Below are positions 24,051-37,529 of a DNA stretch of 64,000 nucleotides, one piece after another. The position numbers and the translations under genes were made by a program. The notes beneath the pieces were generated by a model that saw only the letters and a program-made list of their open reading frames with translations, made no database searches and had not been told where the DNA came from. The stretch comes from Balaenoptera acutorostrata (Eukaryota > Chordata > Mammalia > Artiodactyla > Balaenopteridae): NCBI RefSeq assembly GCF_949987535.1, contig NC_080064.1, positions 131,282,708 through 131,346,707 on the forward strand. Reading direction: 5' to 3'. Position 1 is the first letter of the stretch; every line of letters begins with the position of its first letter.

Positions 24051-24204
24051 GAGGTGACTTTTAAAGTGACATCGAAGAATGAACAAAAGCTAATCTTAAG
24101 CAAAGTAAGTGTGATGACCATTAGAGACAAGTAAATGGCATAGGTCCTGATATGTGAAGAGAAGGGTGGGAGGTAAGGTTAATCTAGTTAATGGAAGGAA
24201 GTGC
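24051..24204 (+). repeat. Local direct duplication, copy 2
   Basis: Partner of 23311-23465. The sequence just left of this copy reads as L2 antisense continuing into it, so this may be the original position and copy 1 the derived one. The remainder of the 740-base interval is not repeated, so this is not a simple tandem duplication. Confidence 0.85.
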
Positions 24205-24540
24205 ATGCCATCACTATACTAAGGTGTTTAATCTCGCTCTTGTAGGCAATCCAGAACCACTGGATAATGTTGAAAGAGACAAATACGATCATATTTGCAT
24301 TTTAAGAAATCTACTTTCTTGGCAGGGTAGACAGGTATTGGCCATAAAGTAACCAGTTAGGAAATTGCTACAGTGGTCCAGTCAATGGAAGAAGGATTGC
24401 TGGAAGTGAAGTTAAGGAAGGAAAATAGAAGGTGCATATAAAACAAGCCCACATTTACTCAAATAGTAGTGAAATTCAGGAAATTTAAGGCAAAGGGAAG
24501 ATCAAAAAACCAGAGGAAAACTCAGTGGATGTTACTTTTC

Positions 24541-27175
24541 ATGAGACTTCTTTAGGGCCTCCTTTCTGACTCCAAGTATTCTTTTTCCTTGGTATCGAGT
24601 TTGCCTACTCAGCCTGCCTTGCTTACCAGAAGTCTATATAATTTTCTAAATATTTTGAAGTTATAGTTTTAATTATGCCTAGGTTATATATTTTTACAAA
24701 TTTAAAATTTTAATTTTCTATTAGTTGTCATTTATTTTCATACTTTTCAAAAGGTAATTTCTAACTTTATTATCTTATTGTCATAAAAGACCTGTTTTAT
24801 TTCTGCTTTTCTGTGGCATTCTTTTTGTCATAAACTACAGTAATAATCGGCACTTGAGTGTGATAACCACAATCAGGTCAACTCTTCTTTGTTTAATCAA
24901 TCACAGAAGCCAATCTTTGAATGTCTAAGATTTATGTCTTCTGTTAACAGAATCCTGTACACTCATTAACAAGTTAGTTCACTCCTGCCTGAGATACAGA
25001 GGCAACTAAATTCAAAAGATATAATATCAGGCAACATTGTGTCTGCCTTCAGTGTCTGTAAGTTTCAGCAAGTATATTTTGGGTACTCAAGGTTTTATCA
25101 CTAGCATCAAAGAGAATTAAGAATTGTAACCTGCCTCTATTCATTCAACAATGTTCTACCGTTAAACTTTATTAGTCAAACTTCTTTCAGCATACTATAG
25201 TTGAGTTTCTGCCCACTTGGGAAAAGGGAGAACAGTGTCAGCTGGGCATAGGGTGAAATGTACAGGGTATCAATGACTGAATGGATCACCAAGCACTACC
25301 TGAAATATGCTTCTCTAGGCCTGTGTACGTGTGCATGTATTTGTGTGCACTTCCAAATATATTCCAAAGTATTCAATGTTAGTAATACTATTTAATTTGT
25401 ATTTATTTTAAGGATGATAAAGCAACATTGTCCTACAGCCTCTAAAGGTTCTTCTTTAATTAATAAATTGTATTATAGTTCCCCATCTGGTTTTCCTTCA
25501 GTCTGAATGGCTTATTGGAATAGACTCTACATTTTAGACATGTCCTTGGAAAACCTATGTTCTATCAGTGAAAATCCTGAAAAGTAATAATAACAAGAAA
25601 CTTGATTGTATCTCTTGCTTCAGTTTTCCAAAAGAAAGCCAATTATAGCAATTTAATTAACTATCTTTCTCGTTCTTTTACCCTAACATGTCTACAGTTG
25701 TGTGTTCCTTCTTGGTGTTTCCATTGTAGCTTATGCATCTAAAATAGGGATAATGTATTTTAAAATATTATGTAATACTATATAATATGTTATAAAACTA
25801 CAAATATATAATCTATTTTAAATGTCATAAGAAAATAAATACACATAATATATAATAAACATTAAAATATAAACCCTTTTACCCCTATTTCCATTAACTT
25901 TCTATTTATTTGGAAATATCCATCTACTGGAAATGGCAAATAGAAATGGAAAAAAAAGTGTAGTGGATATTCAACTACTGACTACCAAAATGGGATTTTT
26001 GAGTCATTTTTTATGACAGTATTCTTAGAAGCCAAGCATTGTGGAAAGAGAAAATAAATCTCTAATTTTTTTCTACTCTTTTTAAAACATCAAGAAGCAG
26101 GACAGGCTGACCTGAACATCAAATTCCCAGGGGTAGAGAGAATTCAGAAGACATACATCCTTTCCATACAGGAAAGTGAGCAAATTCTACTTCTTCTAGC
26201 CTAAAAGGTTGTGGGAAGAAAAGTTTAAAAGACATGGGAGGAGGTTCAGTTCCTCAGTCATTCTCCCCCACAAAGTACCCCCCCTCCATTTACCACCAAC
26301 TCCAAGAGATTTTCCCCCTTCTTCCTATTTGCAACTCTTGAAAGAGATGATCTCACAGGGTGCTGTCTTGTACCAAAACAAAAACAAAAATAAAGAACAA
26401 ACAAACCACACACACAAAAACAAAAAACAATGGAAAGGCTTGGTTTGCTTATAAGACTTGAGCTAGCCCTCCAAATACTCCATCATCTCCTTTAGTGTAT
26501 GAAAAAGATCCAGAAATTTGCATGCAAGGGGAGGGGAGGTAAGGAAAGAAGTTGAGCCATTGGGCTTATATGGTATTGCTGTGACAAGGAATGAGAGGAC
26601 TTAACCAAAAGGATCTTAATCCTAGGAAGCTGAATACAGTGAGCTAAAACCGAGAGGGTTGTGCAATGCTAGAGTCAAACTGGAGTTTAATGAGCCAGGG
26701 TGGACCACTGGGGCCTAACCAGCTATGAGAAACAAAAGCACACCTTCATCAATAATACCTGTGAAAGGGAGGCCAGGAATAATTTCCAACCAGAAGCTTT
26801 GTCATACAGGACCTAGAAATCAACACAGGGCCATAGATCTTATTTGTGGATCTTAGACTCTCTCTTTCCAGCCTCTTTGAGACTTGAAACCCCTTCCTAA
26901 CATTCTCAGGTGCTAACCTAGAAGAAAGCCAGGGGGATGGACTGCAAGCTGAAAGATTGAGTATTAACATCCTCAAGGATAACGAATTATCTTTGAGAAA
27001 CTATTGAATCCCCAAGAGTCTGAGATACCATTACTTATTGAATTTAAGTTTTTCTTTTGGTTCTACTGGATGAAGGACTAGGGGAATAGATCAATTTTAG
27101 AAATTAAAGAAATTACTTTTTTCAGTTTGAAAAATATAGTGTTCAATCATCAACTCTGCCACACAAAACATTTTC
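24541..27175. other. Intergenic sequence, A/T-rich, no gene recognised
   Basis: No nameable repeat. Includes a very A/T-rich part at about 25740-25880 and an A/C-rich simple stretch at about 26376-26431. The plus frame 26209-26454 runs into that simple stretch and is not a gene. Confidence 0.5.
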
Positions 27176-27179
27176 TTAA

Positions 27180-27310
27180 TATCTGTTTATCTCCCCTCTT
27201 AGTTAGTGAGCGTATTGTGGGAAGACCTGTTTTGTTGTTTGGTTTTTTTAAATCTTCAGGGTTAGTAGGCACTCAGCACGTTAAGTGAGTGAATTAGTGA
27301 AAGAATGAGT
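27180..27310 (+). mobile_element. L2-like LINE 3' end fragment
   Basis: 'CTGTTTATCTCCCCTCTTAG' then 'GTTAGTAGGCACTCAGCACG' then 'AGTGAGTGAATTAGTG' follow the L2 3' end. Weak. Confidence 0.5.
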
Positions 27311-28394
27311 ATCTAGTGCAGAAAGCCCTGGGGGATTGTTTTGCAGGTACCCATTTTCCTGGTTAGGATTTGAGGTAAACAGGCATGAAAAGTGCAATGA
27401 AGACAGACATCTTGTTGAGAAGTGAAGTTCTGGATGAAGAGATGAATCTTCAAATATAGAAAATCAAGGCTTACAAGGGTTACTGTGTTGAATTCTATTT
27501 GACCTTTAATCCCAAATGCCATTAAAAGCAACATAAGCAAAAAAAGAATGTTGGAATCTTCACTTCGTGTGCTGTCTGACTCACTATTTATACTTTTTAT
27601 TTGATCTTCAATAAAGCTCCCTTTACCTCATACATGAGTAATGGGTTCAAGGTTTTTATTAGTCTTCTTGCTGTAGCAGGGTGCAGTAGCTGAAATTCTT
27701 CTTCAACCTGTACAAGTACAGATTCATTTTTCAATTGAAGCTGTTATCTCCAGAAAGAACATATTTCACCAACACAATCCAAGGACAGAGTCATAATAAC
27801 AAGTCTTCCCTATGGTCTAAGAATAGGAATCTGGCTCCTGGCAGCTGAAGAACATGCTGATGACAATATGCATCCTGATGTGACATGGCAAAGGAATCTT
27901 TCATTGCAAACAAAAACATGACACCTTTCAAAAATGGGGTGGGTGTGAATGTAGAGAAAAAATAATCTAAGTACGAGTGTCCTTTGATTTATAGGATATC
28001 TAAGCATACACTTTATGATTCTTTCTTTTCCATTGTTCTACCAAGAAAAATAGTAAGCCTGAATGCTACAATACAACTTCTCTCTTAACTCCATCCCCAG
28101 AAAAAAAAAAAGCAAAGACAGGGCCCCAAACATTCAGTGGTATCTTATTTGGGAATATGGACCCTTTGGTGAGACAGGCAAAGGGACAGTCAAAGACATT
28201 CTCTTCTTCCTCATGATATTTCTAGTTTTTCAGTTGCCACTGTAGTGTAGGGTGACTCAAGAGGGTAAATTGAAGGCTAAAGGTAGGGAAACAGAGAGAG
28301 TCTTGGAACTAAATTTATATTAAATCTTACATTTACAGTTTCAGACCATTGAACTGGCATTTCTTTATGTCACTGATGCACACCAGCACAACAC
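27311..28394. other. Intergenic sequence, no gene recognised
   Basis: Short frames on both strands lack motifs. I see no repeat that I can name. Confidence 0.5.
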
Positions 28395-28640
28395 ACCAAT
28401 TAGCAAGGTAGTTAAGAGCACATGCCTGACTGTCAGAGAGAACCAGATACTAATCATGTCTGGGTGACTCTCCTGAGAAAATTACTTAATTTTGGTTTCC
28501 TTATCTGTAAAAGGAGATAGTAAAACCTCCCTTCCAGGGTTACTGTAAAGATTAAATGAGATAATGGGTTCAAAACACTTTGCACAGTGTTTGGCACATA
28601 GTAAATACTCATGAAATAGTAGCAATTATTACTATTATTA
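28395..28640 (+). mobile_element. MIR SINE, near full length
   Basis: 'TAGTTAAGAGCACATGCCTG', 'GGTTTCCTTATCTGTAAAAG', 'GTAAAGATTAAATGAGATAA' and 'GTGTTTGGCACATAGTAAAT' give the whole sense MIR in order, ending in ATT repeats. Confidence 0.88.
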
Positions 28641-29029
28641 CCGTTCTGAGGTGATAAAGTTGAGATCATCATGAACACCTGTAGAGCTAGGAGAAAATTG
28701 TAATGTCCTTATATACTTCAGACATCTGTTTTCAGTGCTATATACTTGGTATATCATTTAATTGAACACATAAAAGCATAGTTAAGATTTTGCTAAATAT
28801 CAGAAGGCAATTTGTGAAAATATTTGATGCTTCTTAGACCAAGTGATATTTTAAGCATTTTTTTTCTCATGCTGCTACTTATTCTTACAGAAATTCTCTG
28901 TGGAAGACAAATGGTAAATGAGTGGCAAGAAATGGGCCTCCAATTCCCTGCTTGAATTATAGTTTCTGTAAGAAACATAATATGATATGTCTTCAGCTTG
29001 TGACATGGAAATGGAGGGAACCAACTTTT
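28641..29029. other. Intergenic sequence, no gene recognised
   Basis: No repeat or gene can be named. The minus frames beginning near 29107-29111 overlap the start of the neighbouring L1 remnant and are chance. Confidence 0.45.
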
Positions 29030-31784
29030 TAAAAAATGTATGGAACAAACGAAATGTGCTCTTTGTGTCTGGCATTCTTCCATCAACATTATATTTGTGA
29101 GAGCCATCCATATTGTTGCATGAAGTATTTAATTCTATAAATATAACAATTTATTTATCCACGATATTATTGTTGAGTATTTGGGTTATTTGCTCTTTGA
29201 GTCTGTCATAAATAGTACTGTTATACTTTTTAAAAATATTTCTTTGGTACATGTTCATATGTTGAACCATCCTTGCATTCCAGGAATAAATCCCACTTGG
29301 TCCTCATGTACAATCCTTTTGATATGCTCCTGAATTTGATTTGCTGGTATTTTATTGCAAATTGTTTATTCATGTTCATAAGATATATTTGTCTGTAGTT
29401 TTCTCTTCTCATAGTATCTTTGTCTGGCTTTTGGTATGTTGTGTTTTCACTTTCATTCATCTCTATTTTCTAATTTCCCTTGTGGTTTTGTCTTTGATCC
29501 ACTGTTTGTGATTCAAAGAGTGTGTTGTTTAATTTCCAAAAATTTGTGAATTTTCAAGTCTTACTTCTGCTGTTGATTTCATCCTGTAGTAGTGAGAGAA
29601 TATAATTTAAATAATATTTGTCTTTTTAAATCGATTGAAACTAACCTGGAAAATGGCCCAGGTGCACTTGAGGAGAATGCATATGCTGTTATAGTTAAGT
29701 AGAGTGTTCTGTATGTCTGTCAGATCTTGTTGGTTTATTGTGGTAAGTCCTCTATTTCCTTTCTTATCTTCTCTCTGGTTGTTCTATCTATTATTGAGAG
29801 TGGAGTATTGAAGTCTCCTCCTATTACTGTAGAGCTGTCTGTTTCTCCCTTCAATTCCATCAGTTTTTGCTTCATATATTTTGCACGTCTGTAATTAGGT
29901 ATGCAAATGTTTATAATATTTACATATTCTTGGTGTACTGAAACTTTCATTAATATATAGTGTTCTTCTTTGTCTCTTTTAACTTATTTTGATTTAAAGT
30001 CTATTTTTTCTGATATTAGTACAGCTACCCTTGCTGTCTTTTGGTTACAATTTGCATGGAATATCTTTTTCCTTCCTTTCACTTTCAACCTATTTGTGTC
30101 TTTGGAAAGTGAGTCTCTTATAGATGGCATATAGTTGGATCATGTGGTTTTATCCTTTCTGTCAATCTCTGTCTTTTTATTAGAGTGTTTAGTACGTTTA
30201 CATTTAAAGTAGTTGCTGATAAGGAGGGGCTTACTTCTGTCACTTTGCTATTTGTTTTCTATATTCCTTACAGCTTTTTTGTTCCTCATTTCCTGCATTA
30301 CTGTTTTCTTTTGTGTTTAGTTGATATTTTGTAGTGAAACATTTAAATTTCTTTCTCATTTCCTTTTGTATATATTCTATAGTTATTTTCTCTGTGGTGA
30401 CCATGGGGATTGTATTTAACATCCTAAAGTTATAACACCTTAATTTGAATTTACACCAGCTTAAATTTGATAACATACAAAAACTCTACTGTTTACAGCT
30501 CTGTCACTACCTGTTCCAGTTGCTGATGTCACAAAACTACATCTTTCATATTGTGTGCTCCAAAACCTAAACTAATAATGCTTTCAAATGCATTCATCTC
30601 TTAAATTATGGATAAGGCAACATATAGATTTACAAACCAAAGTTACAATAATACTAACTATTAGACAATAATTAAAAATATATTAGTCTCTTAAATCATG
30701 TGGAATAGAGAGTGGAGTTACAAACCATTGTTATAATACTACCTTTTATAATCACCATGTATTTAACTTTATCAAGATATTTATTTCTTCACATGGCTTC
30801 AATTTATTGTCTAATTTCCTTTCATTTCACTTTTCCTTTGAGCATTTCTCACAGGGAAGTTCCAGTGGTAAAGACATTTCTCAATTTTTATTTATCTGGG
30901 AATGTCTTAATGTATCCCTCACTATGAAGGACAGTTTTGCTGGATATAGGATTCTTGGTCAATAGTTCATTTTTCCTTTGAGTGCTTTGAATATATTGTC
31001 TTCTTGCCCCCAAAGTTTCTTATGAGAAAATCTTCTGATCATCTTATTGAGTATCCCTTGTATGTGATGAATCTCTTCTTGTTGTTTTCAATATTCTCTG
31101 TTTATCTTTGGCTTTCAAAAGTTTGATTATAATGTGCCTCAGTGTGGATCTCTTTGAGTTCATCTTACTTGGAGTTTGTTGAATTTCTTGGATGTTTATA
31201 TTCATGTCTTTCATCAGATTTGGGAAGCTCTTTGCCATTATTTCTTCAAATATCCTCTCTGCCCATTTTCTTTCTCTTCTCTTTCTGGAACTCTAACACT
31301 GAATAAATGGTCTGCTTGGTAGTGTCACTTAGGCTCTGTTCAATCTTTTTTCTTTCTATTCCTCACATTTGGTAATTTCCATTGTCCTATCTTCAAGTTT
31401 GCTGATTCTTTCTTCTGCCTGCTCAAATATGCCTTTGAATCCTAGTGAACTTTTCATTTCAGTTATTATACTTTTCAGCTCCAGGATTACTTTTTGGTTT
31501 TTTTTTATGTTTTCTATCTCTTTATTGGTATTTTCATTTTGTTTATACATCATTTTCTTGAGCATATTTAAGACAGTTATTTAAATTTCTTTACCCAGGT
31601 AATCTTCCATCAGGTATCTTAAAGGAACACTTTCTGATTATTTATCTTTTACTTTGAATAGGCCATACTTTCTTGTTTCTTTGTTTGACTTATGACTTTT
31701 TGTTGAAAACTTGATGTTTGAATCTAATAAGGTGAAAACTCTGGAAATCAGATTCTCCCTTTTCCCTAGGGTTTGCTGGTTTTC

Positions 31785-31832
31785 ATTATTGTATGTATGT
31801 ATGTGTGTGTTTGTTTGTTTGTTTGTTTGTTT
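31785..31832. repeat. (TGTA)n/(GTTT)n simple repeat
   Basis: Short TGTA units pass into about six GTTT units. It lies inside the antisense L1M. Confidence 0.8.
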
Positions 31833-33324
31833 ATTTGGGGCAATCTCTGTTCCAAGGATCAGCCTGAGGTGTAAACCTAAAATCTCCTCAGGTCTTTTCT
31901 GAGCCTTCACCTTTCCCATGCATGGTCACTTTCTAATTTTCCATGTATGTGCACTTGCTTTTGAATGTCTTAGGCTTTAGTGTCTGTCTCCCAAAAGGGA
32001 AAAAAGAAAAAATGAAGTGGGGAGAAAGGGCACTGGCCATTTAATTCCCTTAGAATCACTTTAGCTTGAGGGGAGGAGCTTGAACAATGGGGGAAATGTT
32101 ACAACAATTATCATCCTCCTTTCTGCACTTCTGAGATCAGAGTCAGTGATCAGCAATTAGAGCACTGATTCCTGATATTTGGAGAGTAGGGTCCTTTTTG
32201 CCTACCCTGGCTTCCACAAGTTGTGTGTAGCTGCTCCAGCAATGTGTGCACAGCTGCCTGCCACGGGGCTGAGGCTAAGGTATGAGTAGTAGTTGCTACT
32301 GTGCTAAGAGCTAAAATTGACTGAAATTAACCTCAATTTACTGTCCAAACCTTCCCCTGAAACTTGCAAGCCTTCAATATACTCCAGAGTTTTAAATTAA
32401 TTATATTAGACAGATTCTGCCAGCAAAATTGTTGTCAAGGTGGAGAGACAGTTTCTTGGTGCTTTCTACTCCTCCATTTCCCCAGAATTCTCTCTACTTC
32501 TCATTATTTTTCTCCTCCATACTTCAGTCTGGATATTTTCTTCTGATCTATTTTTCAGCTATTTCTCTCTTAAGCTGTGTCAAGTATCCAGTTAAACTCA
32601 TCTACTGCATTTTTGAGTTCACCTGTTGCATTTTTGAGTTCTATAAATTCCACTTGATTCTTATAGTTTCAGTAGTGGAATATTATATTGATTATTGTTA
32701 TTTTTAAGTCCATGTCTGCTATGTCCAATATCCAGGACACCTATTTCTGTTGCACATTGTTTCTCTTGGTCTTGTTTCTTAATATGTCTGGGTTTTGTTT
32801 TTTTTTTTTAACTCAAATGCTAGACATTTTGTATGAAAATTATAGTGACTCTGGATGTTATATTCCTCCAGAGAGGATTCAACCTATTTTAGAAGGCAAG
32901 AGAGAGGCAAATCAGCTCAATTTAATCTAGGACTGAAGTCAGTCTTTGGTAAGGTTCAGTCTTCATCTAAGTTTCTTGCATTCTTAGGGATGTAGCTTTC
33001 TATGTTTCCTAACAGAGGGCCTGAAGTGTTCTCGTGGATTCTCCTCCTTGATATGTCATAAACTTCAATTTTGGTCTTCCTGGCCCTTTTGGGTTGCCAA
33101 AATTGCTGATCTGCTTTTTATTCACATTATGTTATACTGAACCTTTTGCTTTGTGCAGCTTAATTAGCAAACACCTTGAGGGAAAAATGGTATTACTGTT
33201 CTTAATTGTCTCAGCCTCACTTTTCTATGAAATCTCAGCCGCCCCAAACTCTAATTTTTCTTTCTCCATGGCCATACAAATGCATAAAGCTCTGCTGGAT
33301 TATCTGTTTCTTAGCAGGTACTTC

Positions 33325-33362
33325 TTTTTCCTTTCCTTTTCTTTTCTTTTCTTTTCTTTTTA
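33325..33362. repeat. (CTTTT)n simple repeat
   Basis: Successive CTTTT units on the plus strand, near the right end of the L1M remnant. Confidence 0.85.
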
Positions 33363-33619
33363 AAGTCTCTTGTTCCAGTCCAAAATGTGGCAGAAAGTGG
33401 CAGACCACCCAACAGTTAAGGAGGAATAGAGAAAGTTTGATTTACTTCCAAAAACATTCTTCTCTGGAACACGATTTTCAAGTCCTGACTGCCTTGGAAG
33501 CTCTTTGATATTTGGGGTGAGGAGGATATAAATATTTCAGATTTTCTAGTTGCTCTTAGAGGGAGCATTGTTGTTCTGCTACAAGCTACTATATAATAAA
33601 CAAAAGTGGAAATTTTGAA

Positions 33620-33835
33620 TTTTTATTGAGTATTTACTATTTGCCAAGCACTCTGTTAGATCCTTACTATGTTATGCTACATTTTGTTTTCCAGCAGTAC
33701 CTTAGATGCTGAGACTCAGATATTGAGACTCAAAGGGACTGCATAACTTGCTCAAAGTTTTTAAGAGGCAGAATCAAGAAATATACTTCCAAGGTTTTTA
33801 AAGCTTCTACTCTTTCCACCATACTAAACTCAACA
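33620..33835 (-). mobile_element. MIR SINE, antisense
   Basis: 'TTATTGAGTATTTACTATTT', 'GCCAAGCACTCTGTTAGATC' and the terminal 'TTCTACTCTTTCCACCATAC' give the antisense MIR order. Confidence 0.78.
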
Positions 33836-35894
33836 TGGAACATAATAAACTGTCTGGTAATGGTTACAGGTTAATGGTAGACTCCTGCTTTATGCCATTT
33901 GGTCCAAAATAACATAAAATTGGATATCTGAAATCCTGTATCATAATTTTCATAAGGAAAGCAAGACACCCAACAGTAATGAAAATTAGAGAGATCACTA
34001 AATCTTACCCTTCAAATTTTGAAGGAAATAATTCAGACTTCTGGCTTAAAGGAGCAGAAGATGCTCAAAAGAAAAATTACAAAAAGAGGAAAAGATAAAA
34101 GGTGAGTGGCAAAAGGAAGTTTTGTTTTTTTAAAAATCATGTATGGTGGTGAGAAGTGGTTCTGGTGTTTTAAATGCAGAGCTGGACACCAGGTTTATGA
34201 AAAGCAAAGCTGTATTTGTATAAAAGAGGTGAATAGTGACTTAACAAAGTGTTGAAGTATTAGGTTCATGATCTGCAAAGTGTTGAAACACTACATTATT
34301 TTAGACTTTTAAAAAATCAGTTTTCTAACTTCCATTATGTAAATACTTCCTTCTTATCTGTAGTGATGAAAAGCAAGAAAAGAATGGCAGGAAAATGTGA
34401 CAACTGGAGGTAATAATCACTGCAACTGGTACTATACATACACATTATCTCACAGCATCCTTTTGAGGCAGGAAAGAAAAAAATGTCACTGAAATTTGTT
34501 ACCACTATTTACTGTGGAGCAAAACTTGAAGTAAGGCAGGTCTGGGTGTGTTTAACATGACAGATAAAAAATTTTTATCTAACCAAACAATAATATACCT
34601 AACCAAACAAGTGTAAATAGACAATAGAAGGTGCAACCAGCTTGGTTGTTGACCTATGAGCTAGTACTATAGGAAAAGTGGTGAACTGGGGGACAAGAAG
34701 TGAGAGACCTGTTTAGAAAATTAGAGATTTATGGAAGGACTCAGGAGAGGAAAACAGGCGGAGAATGGGTTGTACTTGGCTCCAGATTTATGAGAGCAGC
34801 AAGTCCAAAAAGGTAATCCTAAGTGTCATGCCCACTGGGTAAGCACTAAAGTCAGCTGAAGAGCCTCATAAATTTTAAATTGGCCAAATTTACCCAGGCC
34901 CAAGGCGTTTTGTATCTATCCTGTAAGATTCCACCCCACTTTTGCTTGGCTTAGAGCTCTAGGGCCCCAATGTTTAGGAACTTGCAGAGGCAATAAGCCA
35001 GTTTGGGACCTCAGCTCTGGTGTCTTACATAGGGCCAAGAATCCAATGAACATGCAGGTTCTCTAATTATCAGAGTGTGGTAAAAAAAAAAAAAAAAAAA
35101 AAAAATCCACCAGGCTTGAGCATTTCCAACAGTATTGAAGGGTCAGCAATGGTTTCCCTGGCAGCGCTGTGTGCTGCTGTTTGCCTAGAACCATTCCCAG
35201 TTTTATGCTTCTTAGTCACATGCATTTGCCCAGGATTTTTCTAAAATAGGAAAACAGCAAGAATTTAGCATCCTATTTTTCAATGGAACCCAAAGGAACC
35301 TGTAATCAGGGCCATCTGAAGAAGGGAATTAACAGAGCAGAGGAAGGGAATTTACATTTGTTAAATGATGATTATGATAAGGCAATTTTTATGTTTTTGT
35401 TTTTTTCTATCTTAATCCTCCCAACAGCCATTTGTGGTTCATCTGAATCTGCCTGGTGAGTAAGGCTTGAGTTCCTCAGGACAGAGAAGGTATGGCGTCT
35501 GCACATTCATATTTCCTCTGAGGGCATTTGGCAAGTCATCCTGACTACTAATTGTTATTATGTTAATATAATGTGAACACACTATAATATTATAGCTACA
35601 CACTCCCACGTAATGTTGCCTATTCACTTGCTCCAGTGTTACTTAATCTTCAGTTGCAATTTGACAAGCACTTATTGACTTAGTGACAGGATTGATGCTA
35701 GTTAGATAACACAGGCAGAATTTAGTGGTTACCTGGATAAGCTGGAGGTCATGTCAAAGAGGGAGGAATTTGGGGTAACTCCTAGGTTTCCTACTGGGGA
35801 AAAAGGCGGAGCATGGGAAGATTAGGTTGAGTTCCGTTTTGGACATGCTGAGTTTAAGGTTCCTTAATGACGTGCATGTCCATCAAGAAAATAG
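33836..35894. other. Intergenic sequence, no gene recognised
   Basis: Weak antisense MIR similarity at about 34430-34560 ('CACATTATCTCACAGCATCC', 'TTTTGAGGCAGG'). A pure A-run of about 25 bases near 35081-35104 has no SINE body or target-site duplication attached. Otherwise nothing is recognised. Confidence 0.5.
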
Positions 35895-36110
35895 CTATTT
35901 TTTTTTCAGGGTTTACTATACGGTAAGCAGTGTGTTAATGGCTTGCATGCATTCTCATTTAGTTCTCATGAATGTATGTGGTAGGAGCATGGTTTATCTC
36001 ATTGGAAAGGTGAGTAAACTGAGGCATAGGGAGGTAAGTAACTTGCCCAGTTTGCCCAAGGTGACAGTGAGTAGGTGGTAAAGCTTAAGATTTAGATATT
36101 AGACTCATTG
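35895..36110 (-). mobile_element. MIR SINE, antisense
   Basis: 'GGAAAGGTGAGTAAACTGAG', 'GGGAGGTAAGTAACTTGCCC' and 'AAGGTGACAGTGAGTAGG' are the antisense MIR core. It is the last clear transposon before the PRRX1 domain. Confidence 0.8.
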
Positions 36111-37529
36111 ATGAACAAGGGGTAGTTGACCCATGAAAGTATATGAGATCTTTTAGTAACAACCTGTTTACTGGAAAGGACAGTGCGGATGAGGGACAGA
36201 ACTCTGGATAATATCAATATTTAAGGAGTAAGCTGACGAAAAGGGAACACTCTACGAAGGCCAGGAAGAAGTGGTCATTGAAATAGAGAACCAGGAGAAG
36301 AAATTTCAAAAAGAGAGTGCTCAATACTGTCAATTAGAGCGAAGGCATTTGGCAAAGGAAAGTCTGAGAGTACGCATTGCATTTGCCAATGTGCAGGTCC
36401 CCGGTGTCTTCAGTGGCACGTGCAAAGTCAGTGTCCAGTGGTTTGAGGAGGAGATAGCTCCAGTGAAACTGCACTAGGTCCTACATGAATATGTTGGCCC
36501 TCCCAAACTGCAACAAAATGAACCTATTACCAGCTTGCTACCTGGAAATGTGTTTTTAGTCCTACTTCCTTTGATTATTGCAAAATCCCAAAATAATCCA
36601 ATAGGGCTATTGGATGGAGGTGGGCGTGGGTAGAGAGCATTCACCCATGCATAGGAGAAATGTTCCTGAGATGCCACTTATGATAAGAAGAACCAGAATG
36701 GGGAGGGCAAAGGAGAGTTTTTTTCAAGTCTGGCATAAAATCTTCTCGGAAACACTAAACTATGGGAACCCTGAAGAATCTATCTTGCATTTTACACTTT
36801 TCCCCTTTTTTATTGCTAATGAATATATACTAGAATGTCAACCATGAGCAGGAAAACATTTCCACCCCTATAGCATGTTATTTGCATGAGGGTGGTATTG
36901 TCCTGTTTACCTGTCATGGAACCTACGACCTGTCACACGTGATTATCATGTCAGCTTATTAACATGTCAGAGAGTACAACTCCTGGCTTCCACCTCAGAG
37001 GGGAAACTGCTTAGGGTTGGGGGTGGGGAGGGCATTCTGCTAGCCAGATGAGGCAGGGTTCTGCCAGCTTCCAGTGCCAGGGAAATCCTGGACAATAATC
37101 AATACCAAACCTAACTATGAATAGGACCACACAAGGACACATGACTGGGAACCAAACCTCCTTCCTACTTTGGTCTGATCTCTTGGCAAGTTTCCTTACT
37201 AGTCCGAGCTTTGCTCCCACTTACTTGGGGAGGAATCTAGAAACAGGAGTTATTTTTAAAAAGGATAGGGCAGAAGGAAGGGTTGGAAAGCCACTCTCAG
37301 ATCCTGGAGGGATCATGAAGAAGAGGGTTCTGGTTAATTACATGATCCAGGGCTTCACATTTTAACAATCATTGATTGATGGATGGAAGTCAAAGCAAAA
37401 GCCAAGGAAAGATCTACACATGTTTAGAGATTTTGAGTTAGAAAGGCTCTCCTTCTAACTTTCCCCGAAAGGAAGTCACATGGTGAAAACAAAGTAGTGA
37501 TTAGGTAACTAAACAGGCCACAGCATTCT
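36111..37529. other. Upstream flank of PRRX1, no repeat or gene recognised
   Basis: Unique sequence. Short frames (36271-36477, 36614-36847, 37117-37365) have no domain. It marks the left part of the transposon-poor domain. Confidence 0.5.

Larger units (their letters stand above)
23280..24540 (-). mobile_element. L2 LINE remnants, antisense, containing a local duplication
   Basis: Antisense L2 hallmarks recur: 'CATTCATTCATTCATCCAAC' (about 23275), 'GGGAGCTTACATTCCAGTAG' (about 23510), a second L2-like start near 23808, and 'TACAGTGGTCCAGTCAATGG' near 24369. The two starts suggest at least two L2 fragments or a rearranged one. A roughly 155-base segment occurs twice (listed separately). Confidence 0.7.
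29030..33540 (-). mobile_element. Long L1M remnant, antisense (ORF2 endonuclease part, ORF1, 5' region)
   Basis: About 4.5 kb of antisense L1M, reading 5' to 3' from right to left. Minus 29735-29950 encodes an L1 ORF2 endonuclease segment with 'STVIGGDFNTPLSIIDRT', where the GDFN motif is the conserved endonuclease block. Minus 31356-31565 encodes the ORF1 coiled coil 'FEQAEERISKLEDRTMEI'. Minus 30240-30476 and 31044-31238 are further L1 pieces. All frames are interrupted, so no protein is expected. The part right of about 31,920 is assigned less securely and could include a second L1/HAL1 fragment. Confidence 0.8.

Noticed and set aside
29735..29950. Endonuclease-like protein on the minus strand
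   Set aside because: A 71-codon remnant of L1M ORF2; the flanking frames are interrupted.
35081..35104. SINE tail at a pure A-run
   Set aside because: No SINE body and no target-site duplication flank it; it is just a homopolymer.
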